Part shown: in pieces, positions 1 to 10,950 of the stretch | Layout of the letters: every line of letters starts with the position of its first letter | Position numbering within the stretch: the stretch's first letter is position 1 | Assembly (NCBI GenBank): GCA_016806645.1 | Contig: JACSYO010001980.1 | Location: forward strand, 1,836,501 to 1,900,500 | Length of the DNA: 64,000 nt | Origin: Ophiodon elongatus | Taxonomy: Eukaryota > Chordata > Actinopteri > Perciformes > Hexagrammidae | Direction of reading: 5' to 3' | The notes under the pieces: generated by a model | Database searches by the model: none | Seen by the model: the letters and a program-made list of their open reading frames with translations, nothing else | Told to the model about the DNA's origin: nothing | Program-made: the position numbers and the translations under genes

Positions 1-785
1 ACATATTATCATTACACTTGAGTACCGCAACTGTTTTCACCTGACCTGGAACTTGAGTCAAAAAGGCTCATTGTTGATGAGTTTGAAGCAGCTGCCCAGA
101 AGTTGTGGTCTAGACCAATAACGAAAAAACGCAGTGATCCGCAGTGATAGAAATCTATTGCCCGGCCTGTCCTCTGTGTGAGTGTACAGTGGAAGGCTGG
201 ACGACTTACTGGAACCAGAGCAGCAACCTACCTCTCACTGCAGGAAGAAGCCATTTATTTTTCATGCTAACCTCCTGAATAATTGAAGGGGTATCTGTTG
301 CTGATGGACTCCACTCTGTTTAGTGAGGAGAGAGATCAAAACCCCTGAGGCAAACACACACACATGCAATGCCTCTCCATTCTGATTTTGAGCCCCGCCC
401 CTCACACATTAGCGCAGGCTTCCGCTTTTGATGCATCCGGTACTCATCAAGTTCAATTGCACTTTTGTTTCTTTTCATGTGCTGCTGAGCATTTCACTTC
501 AAACGAGATAGAACAAAACTATAAATAATGCTGCTTAAAATAAATGTCCACCTGCTTTTACTTTCTGTCCTCAGCAACATATTTGGCTTGTCTATAGAGA
601 GGCAGCAGAACATAAATAAATGTATCCAACCAATATTTGTTCCTCCGAGTACATCTCATAAAACAGTTACCATATATTGTAACTATTTATGTGAGTATAA
701 ATAGAAGAAATTTTTCTTGGACGCCTTTGACACTTACACCAACTGTCATTCTAAACTGCAGGGAGACACACATTCAGTACAGAAC

Positions 786-809
786 TATATATATATATAT
801 ACATATATA
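786..809. repeat. (TA)n microsatellite
   Basis: Alternating TA run with one C interruption at 802. Confidence 0.9.
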
Positions 810-935
810 ATGCTACTAGCCTAATCGTAAACCTGAAATCAAGTCTTCACCCTAAAAGTTTATGATTTATGGCATTTTGTTACCATAAGAAAGGTAGCTT
901 TATGTCCCCACAAGATAGGTAAAACCCACCCCCTC

Positions 936-954
936 CACACACACACACACACAC
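936..954. repeat. (CA)n microsatellite
   Basis: Uninterrupted CA dinucleotide run of about nine units. Confidence 0.95.
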
Positions 955-1465
955 TCTGCTGCCTACTGTATATGAAATAAACATCACCTATCCAAGCCAG
1001 TGACAGAAATGGAACGCTACACCCTTTGTCACCCATGGCAGCTCTGGATATCTTCAATTACCACAAGCATTTACAGCTCTCACATGCACAAACACACAAA
1101 GATAGAGAATACACTAAGCTATAGTGATGTGATTTAAAGGTACAAATGAGAAATGTATCAGCCTTAGAAAAAAGATGTGTTTGTTATACAGTTGCAGTAT
1201 AGAGTACGTAACCCCATGATTGGTGCAATTAGGACTCCCCCCAAACCTTTGTTTAGGGACACATGAGTTAATTTATGTCAGTCTGAGTGAATAGCCAGCT
1301 CTCTGATCGATGATACGATGAGATACAAACTCGTAATTGGTGTTTTGAAAAATGGCCCCAGCCTCTGGTGAATTGTTAAGTCTGCCAGTAGCCAGTCTGC
1401 CCATCCAAATAACATTAACACGATGAGACGGCTAAAGCGGCTGTAACAAATGTCTTAAAGAGCCT

Positions 1466-1487
1466 TGTGTGTGTGTGTGTGTGTGTG
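1466..1487. repeat. (TG)n microsatellite
   Basis: Uninterrupted TG dinucleotide run of eleven units. Confidence 0.95.
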
Positions 1488-1753
1488 GCCTTGCATCTGT
1501 ACATTATATGACATTCTGATTAAACCTCTCTGTTGCAAGTTAGTCTTGACAGGGACACGCTGCTTTAATTTACAGGTATTGTGTACAGCTATTAGCCTCG
1601 CTAACACTAAAGACTACCAGGGAGGGGTCTGATTGATCGCTTTAGACTTCCTGTAAAACCTTAAGCTTCATGACAAATTGTCCTACAAATAATTAAATTG
1701 AGAACACCACATACAGGGACTTTAGAATCCAAGCACTGATAACGGAGATTTGT

Positions 1754-1769
1754 AAAAAAAAAAAAAAAA
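1754..1769. repeat. poly-A run
   Basis: Sixteen consecutive A residues. No recognisable retroelement body lies immediately upstream, so I treat it as a mononucleotide repeat rather than a proven poly(A) tail. Confidence 0.85.
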
Positions 1770-3054
1770 GTCATTGGGTGGTGTTGTCTCTTTCAGCTAC
1801 ACAGTGATACTTTAATTAGGTTCCCAAGAGGATATATCAGTGAGCAGTGTTGATGCTTTGTAGCCTATTGAGTCATGTCAGTGGTAAAACCAATTTACTC
1901 TGCTAATTGAAATTTTAGTGTAAACATAAAGACCTGCATTTTCTCATTGGTATTTACACTCTCTGGTTATAATATCTTGCCAATTAAGGTGACAATTTAA
2001 CCACTGTTTATGTTGTGTTTTTCAAGTATTTTTCTCTCATTTTCTGTCTGGTTGAACTAATTTCTATTTTTCTTTATTGGTTCTTCCAGTCGAATCACTG
2101 AAGTTAGTGCATTTTTCTGCATCACACAGTAACTCCTTTCCATTTTAAGAATCCACAAAGGAAACTGTTAAACAACTTGATCCCGATCCAATTCAAGGGT
2201 GCTAAAGTTCAGGGAATTTCGTCTAACCATAGATTAATGATGTATTTTGACAGTGTGCTCTGGAGATTAAAAATTTACACTGATGGAGGTGCCATAATTA
2301 AAGGTCAAGGTTTCAGAGTCTAAAGTCAATAGCTGCCACACAAACTGATGGATTTTAATTATACTGGGGAGGAATTATGCATCTTGTTACTTGTGACTGG
2401 CCCAAAGGATGCCTGCATCCATCACTCTAAGGGAACAGTTAGCTTCTTCTTCAGCTCTTGAGGTCATTTAAACTGCAGGAACTGTGATACATTTACTGGG
2501 ATGTTATATTTGTACATCTTATGAAAAAGGCATACATGATGAAGAAAATGACCAATTTTCTGTCTAGTCATTGTCAAAGAAGAAGAATTTTAGCACTCAA
2601 AATGCCAGGAATTTGACAGTTTCTCACTATGACAGGTATGCGACGCTACTGAATGATCCACTCACTCCAAAAATAACCTGAGGTTCATATCAGTCAGGAG
2701 ATATCTTGGGGAGAACACGTCCTCACTTCCTGTCAATCACGCCCACGCGCATTTCAGCATTTTTGGAAAGATGCAGAATTAATAACAGGAGTCGAGGAGG
2801 AGGCGCAGCTACTGTAGCAAGAATGTGTCTGAATTCTGACTGAAAATGTATGTTTAATTTTGTAAATGTACAAATGTGTAATTTAAAAAAGAATGTGTAA
2901 GAAAGAAAAGCTAACTATTTAGTAAATGATGAGAGATACAATTTATGTCCACTGACAGGACAGGAAAACACATTCACACCAAATCAGAAAAAGATCATTT
3001 CTTTCTCAAGTGCTCCAAATTGTCATACAAGTCTTCTCAGGTGACTCATAACAA

Positions 3055-3430
3055 TGTTCACTCTCACTCTTATTTGCTAATTCCCATAGTGAAACACTTC
3101 ACTCTGTTATCAAAGAACTGGGGTTACGTTAAGTAACCCAAAAGTTCTGTAAGCACAGGCAGAGCCCTCTACCAGTGGCTGAATGCGTGATCAGCCAAAC
3201 TCCACTAAGGGTCAAAGCTGTTGACCCTTAGTGGAGTTGAGACAGGCCCAGGTGACACCCTGTTTTGCACTGTAAGCACTGTTAGCTGTGAGCTGCCGGC
3301 TCAGCCATCACCATGTTAAGAGCTCTGTGGAGGCACCAGATATGTGTTGAATTTCATAGTGAGCATCTTCAAAACAGAGTTTTTATGTCACTCTTCAAAA
3401 CAACTGTTTTCAACCATGAAATGGCCCATC
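3055..3430. repeat. probable interspersed repeat with perfect foldback
   Basis: This stretch contains two inverted motifs: a 7-bp pair (GGGTTAC/GTAACCC) near 3122-3140 and a perfect 18-bp hairpin at 3198-3238. Text such as 'cagagccctctaccagtggctg' and the block around 3330-3430 resemble a dispersed fish repeat I recall, but the boundaries and class are not visible. No long open frame is present. It could be a remnant of a foldback or MITE-like DNA element. The repeat assignment is by recognition only; the inverted motifs are read directly. Confidence 0.45.
3198..3238. repeat. perfect 18-bp inverted repeat (hairpin)
   Basis: The left arm at 3198-3215 and right arm at 3221-3238 are exact reverse complements, separated by a 5-nt loop (agctg). 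The next bases outward do not pair. It lies inside a probable interspersed repeat. Confidence 0.9.
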
Positions 3431-4606
3431 TGCCCCACCAATATGACATAAATGAATAATATATTGGTTAATCTATCAAATCAATTTAAATACCAACAAG
3501 CGCAACAAGAAATGTGTGGTGATAGTGTTGTATATTTCAGCGGGGGTACCTAACGAGTATCCCATGTGCAACAAACATCAATGGATCCGACATTCCAAAG
3601 TCACAGGCCCCTTCACATATGTTATCTTCATGCATTGCATTACAGAGCAAAATATACTACAATAGTAACAAGAATACCGCAGGCAAACATGCCTTGTGAT
3701 GACATCAAGCAACCTCAGATAATTCAAACTTGACTGTACATAGCTACATTCGGTCCAATAGATCTGCTGCGTTGTTAAATGTAAAAACAGCAAACCAAAA
3801 GAAAGACAAGTGGACTTATGGCTGCAAGGCAGCTAGCTCAAACCTGGACCCTCAGGCTAAAACTGGGCAAGGCAAGAAAGTGCGCCAGGAGCGCTTGCCT
3901 TGAATCTTGAGCATGGCACTTAAACCCCAAACTGCTACAAAGACAAACAGAAAAGACTTTGTTTGTACTGAGCTGCCACTGAGTGAGATTGTGTTCTATT
4001 GTTTACATTTGTGGCAAGGAAAAGGGGCATCTTTGTTCAGCAAACCTAGTGATTTAGTGTCACATAAGGTCACGTTAAATATATTTTTTCTTTAAAACGT
4101 TCACTCTCTGACTTTCTTATGGCATGTAGACTGCATTAATAATGTGATTATGACTTGTGTTTCGTTTGTTACAAAAATAGTAAGGAAATATTGTCAAAAA
4201 ATTGTCCATGAAAACTTTTAAAAAAAGTTTATTTGTGTGTTTGTGCTCCTTACATTTTTTCAGTTTACGTGTGTATTTCTGAACATACTTCGGCACGTGT
4301 GTGTAAATGTAAATGTTAGCCACAGTATGTGTAAGCCTAATGTAGTACATGTGGCATGCTGTGCTCTCATGTGAGAGTAAGGTCACACTTTCCTTCAAGG
4401 TTGAGTGCATGATGTTGTGGGTGTGTGTGTGTAAGTGCACATAGGAATGTATACGTGCACGGTGACTGTCACAGTAAAGGCACATATATATGTAACATGT
4501 GACATATGATGCACTATAGGCGAGTGCTTTATGCAGGTTTGTTTGTGTTTTTCACCGGCTCCTCTCTTCCTCTATGTAGGCTACATCATACATGTTGTAG
4601 TACGCC
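3431..4606. other. non-coding DNA, no gene recognised
   Basis: AT-rich sequence with several short open frames of random-looking composition. The 3560-4080 part may continue the repeat upstream, but I see no terminal repeats or target duplication. No splice-bounded coding segment was found. Confidence 0.5.
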
Positions 4607-4650
4607 GTGTGTGTGTGTGTGTGTGTTGTGTTGTGTTGTGTTGTGTTGTG

Positions 4651-4694
<44 letters not shown>
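4607..4694. repeat. compound (GT)n-(TTGTG)n-(GT)n array
   Basis: A (GT)n run is followed by about six TTGTG pentamers (4626-4655) and then another long (GT)n run to 4694. The frames running through it translate to Cys-Val or Thr-His repeats and are not genes. Confidence 0.95.
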
Positions 4695-4697
<3 letters not shown>

Positions 4698-4873
4698 GTG
4701 AGCACGCCTGTGGTCATCCCTCAGTGTGTAAGTGACATTGGCCTTGGAACTATTATCTGTATGCCGTTGGGCAGTGAAAGGGAGGCTGATGTCAGGTGGG
4801 GTTCCCATTTGTGTCATCTGAGGTGTCAGACTGTCGGCCGTGCCGCTGGCCAGCATCACTCAGTGCACACACC

Positions 4874-4922
4874 GTGTGTGTGTGTGTGTGTGTGCGTGCG
4901 TGTGTGCGTGTGTGTGTGTGTC
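4874..4922. repeat. (GT)n microsatellite, imperfect
   Basis: GT run with GC interruptions (gcgtgcg and gcg). Confidence 0.9.
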
Positions 4923-5038
4923 TGTACTTTGTGTTGTACTGTACATGTAGTCGTTGATTCATGTGATCTCATGTTGTTTCTCTTCCAGGGAAGTGGGCAG
5001 GAGGTCTGACTGAGGTCTAATGACTGTCACATGCTATT

Positions 5039-5082
5039 ACACACACACACACACACACGCACACACACACCCCTACAAAACA

Positions 5083-5130
<48 letters not shown>
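5039..5130. repeat. (CA)n microsatellite, interrupted
   Basis: Two CA blocks (5039-5071 and 5081-5130) separated by a short ccctacaaaa segment. The strand sense is opposite to that of the (GT)n arrays just upstream. Confidence 0.95.
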
Positions 5131-5133
<3 letters not shown>

Positions 5134-5574
5134 TGCTTCCTGACAGGTGCTCCGGGCTCTGATGTATTGATCTCAGCAGGGACCTTCACAACTTGTGTTA
5201 GCTCCGGCCAGTAAAAAGACCTGGCGAACTCACACTGTGCTCACAATTGAATAGAATGAACACACGCTCACACACTGCACATTAAACATATCTCACACAC
5301 TCAAACACATTCAGTACAAACCTAATTTTCTATCCACATACATCATTCATCATCTGTCATTTCCTCACATCAGCTGACACCATGTGGCTTGAAATGAATA
5401 CATTTCACGTTATTTTGTCAACTCATCCGATGTTGGCTTTGTATACCTACAGAATTTGATAAGTGGTGCTTTGTCACCCTTATATCAGACTCTTTTACGT
5501 CCCCTAAGATTGGTAGAATTAAGCCCCAACCACTGACCTATATATCGTCACACTATCTATTATTTTCTACAATT
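5131..5574. other. non-coding DNA, nothing recognised
   Basis: Unique-looking AT-rich sequence with scattered CA dinucleotides. No open frame of note. Confidence 0.5.
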
Positions 5575-5749
5575 TTTTTAATATTATTATTCTATTCTAT
5601 TTGTTGTATATATTGTGCATTCTTCTTATTTTCTTATTATTCTATTCTATTTTTGTATATATTGTTCTTCTTATGTAAAAATTGTTCTTTTCTTATGTAA
5701 AAATGCTGCTGTTCCAAAAAAATGTCCCCTTGCGGGATATCTATCTATT
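5575..5749 (+). mobile_element. putative LINE 3' end with (ATCT) tail
   Basis: The last part reads as a short A-rich segment, then 'tgtccccttgcggga', then a tatctatcta tail. That layout is typical of 3' ends of fish non-LTR retrotransposons, which finish in short tandem repeats instead of poly(A). The upstream 5583-5666 part holds two copies of an AT-rich segment about 48 bp apart, and a second short duplication ending in gtaaaaatg. No coding remnant is visible, so the element would be severely 5' truncated. Clade not assignable by eye. Confidence 0.5.
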
Positions 5750-7885
5750 AACCTGAACATAGCCATTTGACTTGTGATGCTTGTCAACATCAGTACACAG
5801 GCTATAATATACAGAGTCATATAAAGGGCTTTTCACTAACACTTGAATGGGCATGAACACATGCACACCATTCATTTTGGGATAGCAAGTTGCTGTCTCC
5901 TCTCTTTTTTTCCATTTTAATTTATTTTCTTGTACTCTATTTTTTGTCTGCCCTTTTCAGCTTTCTCTCTTCCTCTCCCCATGTATCCCTCCTGTACCAT
6001 TCCCCTCATAATGTCTGTATCGATGGGTTGGGGCATCACGGGAAGTGTATGGACGATTGCCCTCTGATTGATTTCTGTCATACAGCCTCTCAGCACAGGG
6101 AGGCTGTTCACCTGAGATAAATGATGTTGGCACAACAAAAGCAAATAAACCTCTTCTATCCATCACTTCCTCTCCAGCGGTTCTTTTTTTCTGCTTCCCA
6201 CCTCAACTCTGCCATCTGCATCTCTTTGCATCTCTTTGCATCTCTTTGCCTCTCTTTCCGTACGCCTTCTCTTCCTGTCTCTCCCTCAGTCCCTCCCATT
6301 TAGTTTTGCCTTTCTTTCTCGCTCAGATTGAGGTTTTCACCTTTTTCTTATCCATCAGTCACTTTCCATTTTCCTCTCTGTTCAAGGTTTTATTTTGCTA
6401 ACTTTCTGTTCTTCCTATATCTTTAATTTTGGCAATATTATAATATAAAATTCTAAGTCAGACTCCTGCTCTGCTACGGATCTTTTTTTTTCTATTCTGT
6501 CAGTTTAATTTAATGTTGTAGTTGAATTTGTACTGAACAGACAACAGATCGGATCGTTTATAATATCTGGAAATAATGCAAATTAGCTAGGTTATCTAAC
6601 AATAGGGCCAGAGAACACAAATAACAGTTCTTAACGATAAACTCACTGATTGTAAATAATTTAAATCCAGTCCTTTCAGAATTTGTTTTGACAATGATTG
6701 TCATCTGATTTAGGCTACATAATGTGTGAACATTATGCTCTCAGACACTTGTTACATACCATCAAATCTCATTTTGTGATAGAGTGTTGCAATTTCCTTC
6801 TTTTTTTTCATATAACCACCTCCACTTAACCTGTCTCTCCTCATCTACTTCTACTACTTTAATCATTGTGTCACACTGGCTTCCAGTCGATTTATGAAAT
6901 TGAAACACAATTCAGCATGTGGCTGTAAAAGACCAATTGTTAGTTTTCCAGGATCTAGTAAAAAAAGAATGCAGCATTTATTTCTCCCTCTCGAAACATC
7001 TATGACTCTGGCCTAGCATTAACCTTTATCAGGCACTGGATCATAAGGCAAGAAACCCAAAATATCAGCTAACTCACATGTCTTTGTGAATAAATGTTAA
7101 TTGTTTGTACAAATAGTCCGATGTCCACAGCTAATCTATCAATACACAACAGGTATGTAAACTATTTTAATACACAAGTTAACTGCAATTATGATGCTGA
7201 CTGGACCTAGTTTGGTCGATTGATATCAATAATGTCAAATGTTTTTCTCTTTATAGAGACACTGTTCAATGAGAATAGATCTTTCTATAGTTCATAAGGC
7301 CTTTTTCAAATGGTGCCAGAACGACATATAAAGCACAAACTTTTCTGTATAAGCCTCAGATCATACATTCTACTGTATTTTAGTGATTATTAATGAACTG
7401 AACTCTCATATGGTTTTACTACAATCCCAAGGAAAGTTGTGATTATATGAGTGAGTGCTTAGTCCACCCGAGTGACAACAGTGATAGAACAGAAAGAGTT
7501 TGTTCCTCCCTTGAGCATCAGACCGATGTGTAGCGCCATAGAGAAATCAATCAGAAAAGAAGGAAAATTAGGCGCTGGCTGTACCCTGTGTGATTTTTCT
7601 GAGAATATGAGTCTATTTTCTGGTTCAGTGCTGATATCACTGCTATGAAATGGATTATATTTTGGTTCAAAAGTTCAGACGAATGCTGTTTGGGTCCACA
7701 AAAGTCGGTCTCATTTTATTGTTAACGGACCAGCGCCCAGCACTAAGGTACAACCTCATGCCATCAAAGGTTAAATATAATGCAAATGTGATAATGTGTT
7801 TATCCCTAAAAGGAGATTCAATTTGACTTAACTAAATCTGCAGGGCAAAGAGAGGTCATAATAACAGCAACTAAAGTTGGCAGTA
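5750..7885. other. non-coding DNA, no gene recognised
   Basis: Mostly AT-rich unique sequence, pyrimidine-rich around 5895-6300. Overlapping short open frames on both strands at 5890-6300 are typical of pyrimidine tracts and have no splice support. A small 10-bp tandem repeat is listed separately. Confidence 0.55.
6219..6257. repeat. 10-bp tandem repeat, about 4 copies
   Basis: The unit TCTCTTTGCA repeats at 6221, 6231 and 6241 (last base changed), with a partial fourth copy. Confidence 0.9.
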
Positions 7886-7925
7886 ATTCAGAGTCTTGCC
7901 CAAGGACACTTCAGCATGACAGATG
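7886..7925 (+). repeat. short fragment of a teleost interspersed repeat
   Basis: The phrase 'cttgcccaaggacactt' is a hallmark of a very common fish repeat that also seems to supply the element at 50046-50216. Only about 35-40 bp match, so this is a scrap with uncertain edges. Recognition is from memory. Confidence 0.4.
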
Positions 7926-10258
7926 CTGGTCAAGTCTGAACCTGCAGGAGCCTGCTTTACATCTTAGCTGTCTGGCTTTTAGCTTTGGGGAGATGCTCGG
8001 TTGGTCAGATATTGATTGAACTGTCCCTGGCGCTGGGAATGAGTTCTGGACAAAGACATCTGCTGCCAAATTAAAATTCAACATATTCAAAATGCAAAAG
8101 GCGTGTGTTTCTAAGCAGATTGTTTGTTCAAGCTATATTTGCAAGGTTAGCATAATAGATAATGAGAATGAAGCATTTCTCATCCCTCCCTCTTCCCTCT
8201 CTCTTCTTCTCCCTGTCTTTCTCTTGATGCAGAATAATTAGTCCCTCGCAAGGCAGCGTGAAATGATGCGTTTAACTGTTCAGCTTTTTAAACCAGCCAT
8301 TTCTTTTATGCCAACGTGTTTCCCCCCCTATTTCAGGGTCGTATGCGCTCCTGCACTCACATTGCTTTGTTTTGTGTGTCTGCTGAGTGGAAATGCCTCT
8401 CTTCCGTACAAGCAGGTGTTACATTTCACTTCTGAGAGTGACACTGCTTGTGCTTGGTGACAGGAGTTTCTATTTCTAGCAGCACATTTATTTCCCTCTT
8501 GCGGCCCCTTATTCTTTCTATCTATTGATTTCCCCCAGCCCTAGGGTCTTTACTATGAATAAAATATAGCCTCAGTAATTGTCTAAAAATGTATATAATG
8601 CATGCCTCTGCATTTATAATTCACCGCATGTTTCAGAAGCACAGTGGCAGGCTCTTTCTTGAGAGATTACAAGAGGTACTTTGGCAAAATTGCTGCAAGT
8701 TCCGAGAACAAATATACCACTGGCACTCGCTTTTATTCTCATTTCAAGTTGAATATGTGGAAGGAAATATTAGTAGCAGTAGGGGGTGGGGGTTGGGAAC
8801 AGAACGATGCAAAGAAGCCGCAAGTATGGTTTGAAGTTGTAGTTGGTTTGAACATTACCCATTAATGTCTAGCATAGACCAGCGGTGCCCTAATTGTAAC
8901 AATTGGGACTTGGGTGGTTTGAAACACTTCCGAGTAGCAGGCACAGAGACATTTTCATCATAAAGTACAATCCTACTGATTACTAATCAAGCCTCCTCTC
9001 CAGAGTTTTTTTGACAGGCACCAGCTTCTGTTAACATTCATTAATAATACTTGCAAATTATCACTTTCAACCCACCCTATACAGACTTCTCTCTTAAACA
9101 TTCATCATGAAAAAAAACAACTCTGGTCCATCTCTCACAGCTCACACTGAGCGCCAGGCCATCAGTGCCCACACTGTTACTGCTCATACGGTATTTACAA
9201 CTTTCTTTTAATTAGAGGAGAAATGAGAAATGTTAAAAGTAAAAAAAAAAAAAAGCTGTAGCATTTCTTCCATAAGTTTTAGAGATGAAACATTAGCTTC
9301 ATACATTCCCCTTTTTTGGTCCTTCAGAATACATTAAGATCTACTATTTCTCCATTATTTATTTACCTTAGATCCATTTATTAATTATCCATCCTTTGTA
9401 TGTTTATGAACTGGAACAGCAAACATCAATGTTACTTAAAATGTAAATGATAAATATCAACACAACATCTATGCAAAGGGTAAAAGTGGTCCTCAGAGTT
9501 AACAAAATGCTGGTAGAATGAGGGTGAGGAAAATAATTTAATAGCAACAGTCTCCATCTGCAGTTTACCAGTCCAGTTCCTTAGTGCTGATTTCAAACAT
9601 TCACATGTGAATGTGGCTATGTCCCCAGTGGGCCAACATTGGTGATTAATGGGAGCCTACAACCAGGTGATTCTTTACAGTGAGAAAAATAGAGTGGTTT
9701 TTAATCTAAAAGCAACCGAGCGAGCAGCCTGAAGCAGCAGGAAATGTTGGCACCGTGCAGTAAGCAAAAATACAGACCGCACATACAGTAGAGTGCTGCA
9801 GTATTAATAAATATAACAACTAAACTCTACAGTCAAAGGGTACAGAGAGAAAGGCCGATTTAAACACATTGACAACACCCTGGAATAAGTATTGGTATGA
9901 TATAAAATAGAACAAAACTACATTTAATTGGGGAAAGAACTTGACCAAAACCCCCCGAAAAAAACCTTTGATTTCTGTCGTTGGGTTCTGTATTAAAAAT
10001 GAAAAGCCAAAACATTGAAGTTTCGGCGCATACACACTGTGAACATTTGAACAATTGGTGAAGACATGATGATAAAAATGCACATTGCCAAAGCATTTGT
10101 GCTTGTCAGAGCAACATACACAGTGATGACTTATCTATGATCAACTAACTGTAATCAAAGAATGTAATCGCCAAACAATCGCACAAGCATTATCACTGCC
10201 CAGCAGAGCTCTCACCAGCCACTATCTCTGTCACACACATTCACTCATTATCCATCTG

Positions 10259-10260
<2 letters not shown>
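7926..10260. other. non-coding DNA, no gene recognised
   Basis: AT-rich sequence with a 14-base poly-A run at 9241-9254. The open frames at 8263-8865 and on the minus strand at 9820-10096 lack splice context and have random composition. Nothing else recognised. Confidence 0.55.

Positions 10261-10312
<52 letters not shown>
10261..10312. repeat. (AC)n microsatellite
   Basis: Twenty-six uninterrupted AC units, followed by a further short CA segment after an interruption. Confidence 0.95.
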
Positions 10313-10314
<2 letters not shown>

Positions 10315-10894
10315 ACAAACACACACAAGGTTGGGAAGGTTACTTTCAAAAATGTAATTGCTTACAGATTACTGAATGTTTCCCCATGACTGTAGTAATC
10401 CTGACACTGTGCTAACTCTATGATGGTTTCAGTCATATCTTGGATGGCTTTGCTTGCAAACTCTGGAATCTGAGGTTAAATGGCGGTTCATTTCATTTTA
10501 ATTCCACCATTATCATCATGTGAAAAATTATTATCCATTTTTCATCTTTTATATAATTACTTTTTTTTGTCATCATTAGCAACATCGGGCCTTGTTGGCT
10601 CTCATTTTCTTCTTTCTCCCTCCAGTGACTATCACAGTCTCATTTTTGTTCAGTTTCCATCCACTTGTTTCATAAATTCTCAGTCAATCTCCACCCTTTA
10701 TCTCAACAATCTGTCATCTGACCTGTCTGACCCCTTTCTGCCAACATAATGGAGTGCCATTGCAGACTTTTCTCTCTGTCTCTCTTTCTTTCTTCCATCT
10801 GCAGTCTCACTTTTTAGTTTTTTTTTTTTTAAGTCTATAGTTTGTAGCACCATCCTCGATGGGAACTGACGATTGCGGTTCATTATCACTTTTT
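10313..10894. other. non-coding DNA, pyrimidine-rich in places
   Basis: Contains a pyrimidine-rich stretch at about 10767-10830. The open frame at 10480-10749 is Leu/Ser/Phe-rich, as expected from such DNA. No gene recognised. Confidence 0.5.
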
Positions 10895-10950
10895 CTGTAG
10901 TCTCGTATAGCCAGACCTATATCCACCGCGCTGTGTCAGGATGGACAAAA
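10895..10950 (+). repeat. possible teleost DNA-element fragment
   Basis: The text 'gtagtctcg...agccagacct...cagcgctg' in degenerate form resembles the start of a widespread fish TIR element. The similarity is limited to about 50 bp and the other end is not visible. Low-confidence recognition from memory. Confidence 0.3.

Larger units (their letters stand above)
1..2690. other. non-coding DNA, no gene recognised
   Basis: No open frame here has protein-like composition or flanking splice signals. The stretch holds short simple repeats (listed separately) and AT-rich unique sequence. Positions 20-140 are noticeably more complex than their surroundings and could be a conserved non-coding element or old repeat, but I cannot name it. 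This is consistent with intron or intergenic DNA. Confidence 0.6.

Noticed and set aside
1754..1769. Poly-A runs (also 9241, 42446, 44336) as processed-pseudogene tails
   Set aside because: No recognisable gene-derived body or target duplication lies upstream of any of them.
4506..5214. Open frames of 62-167 codons over the 4.5-5.2 kb arrays
   Set aside because: They are translations of (GT)n/(CA)n repeats giving Cys-Val and Thr-His runs, with no splice or protein support.
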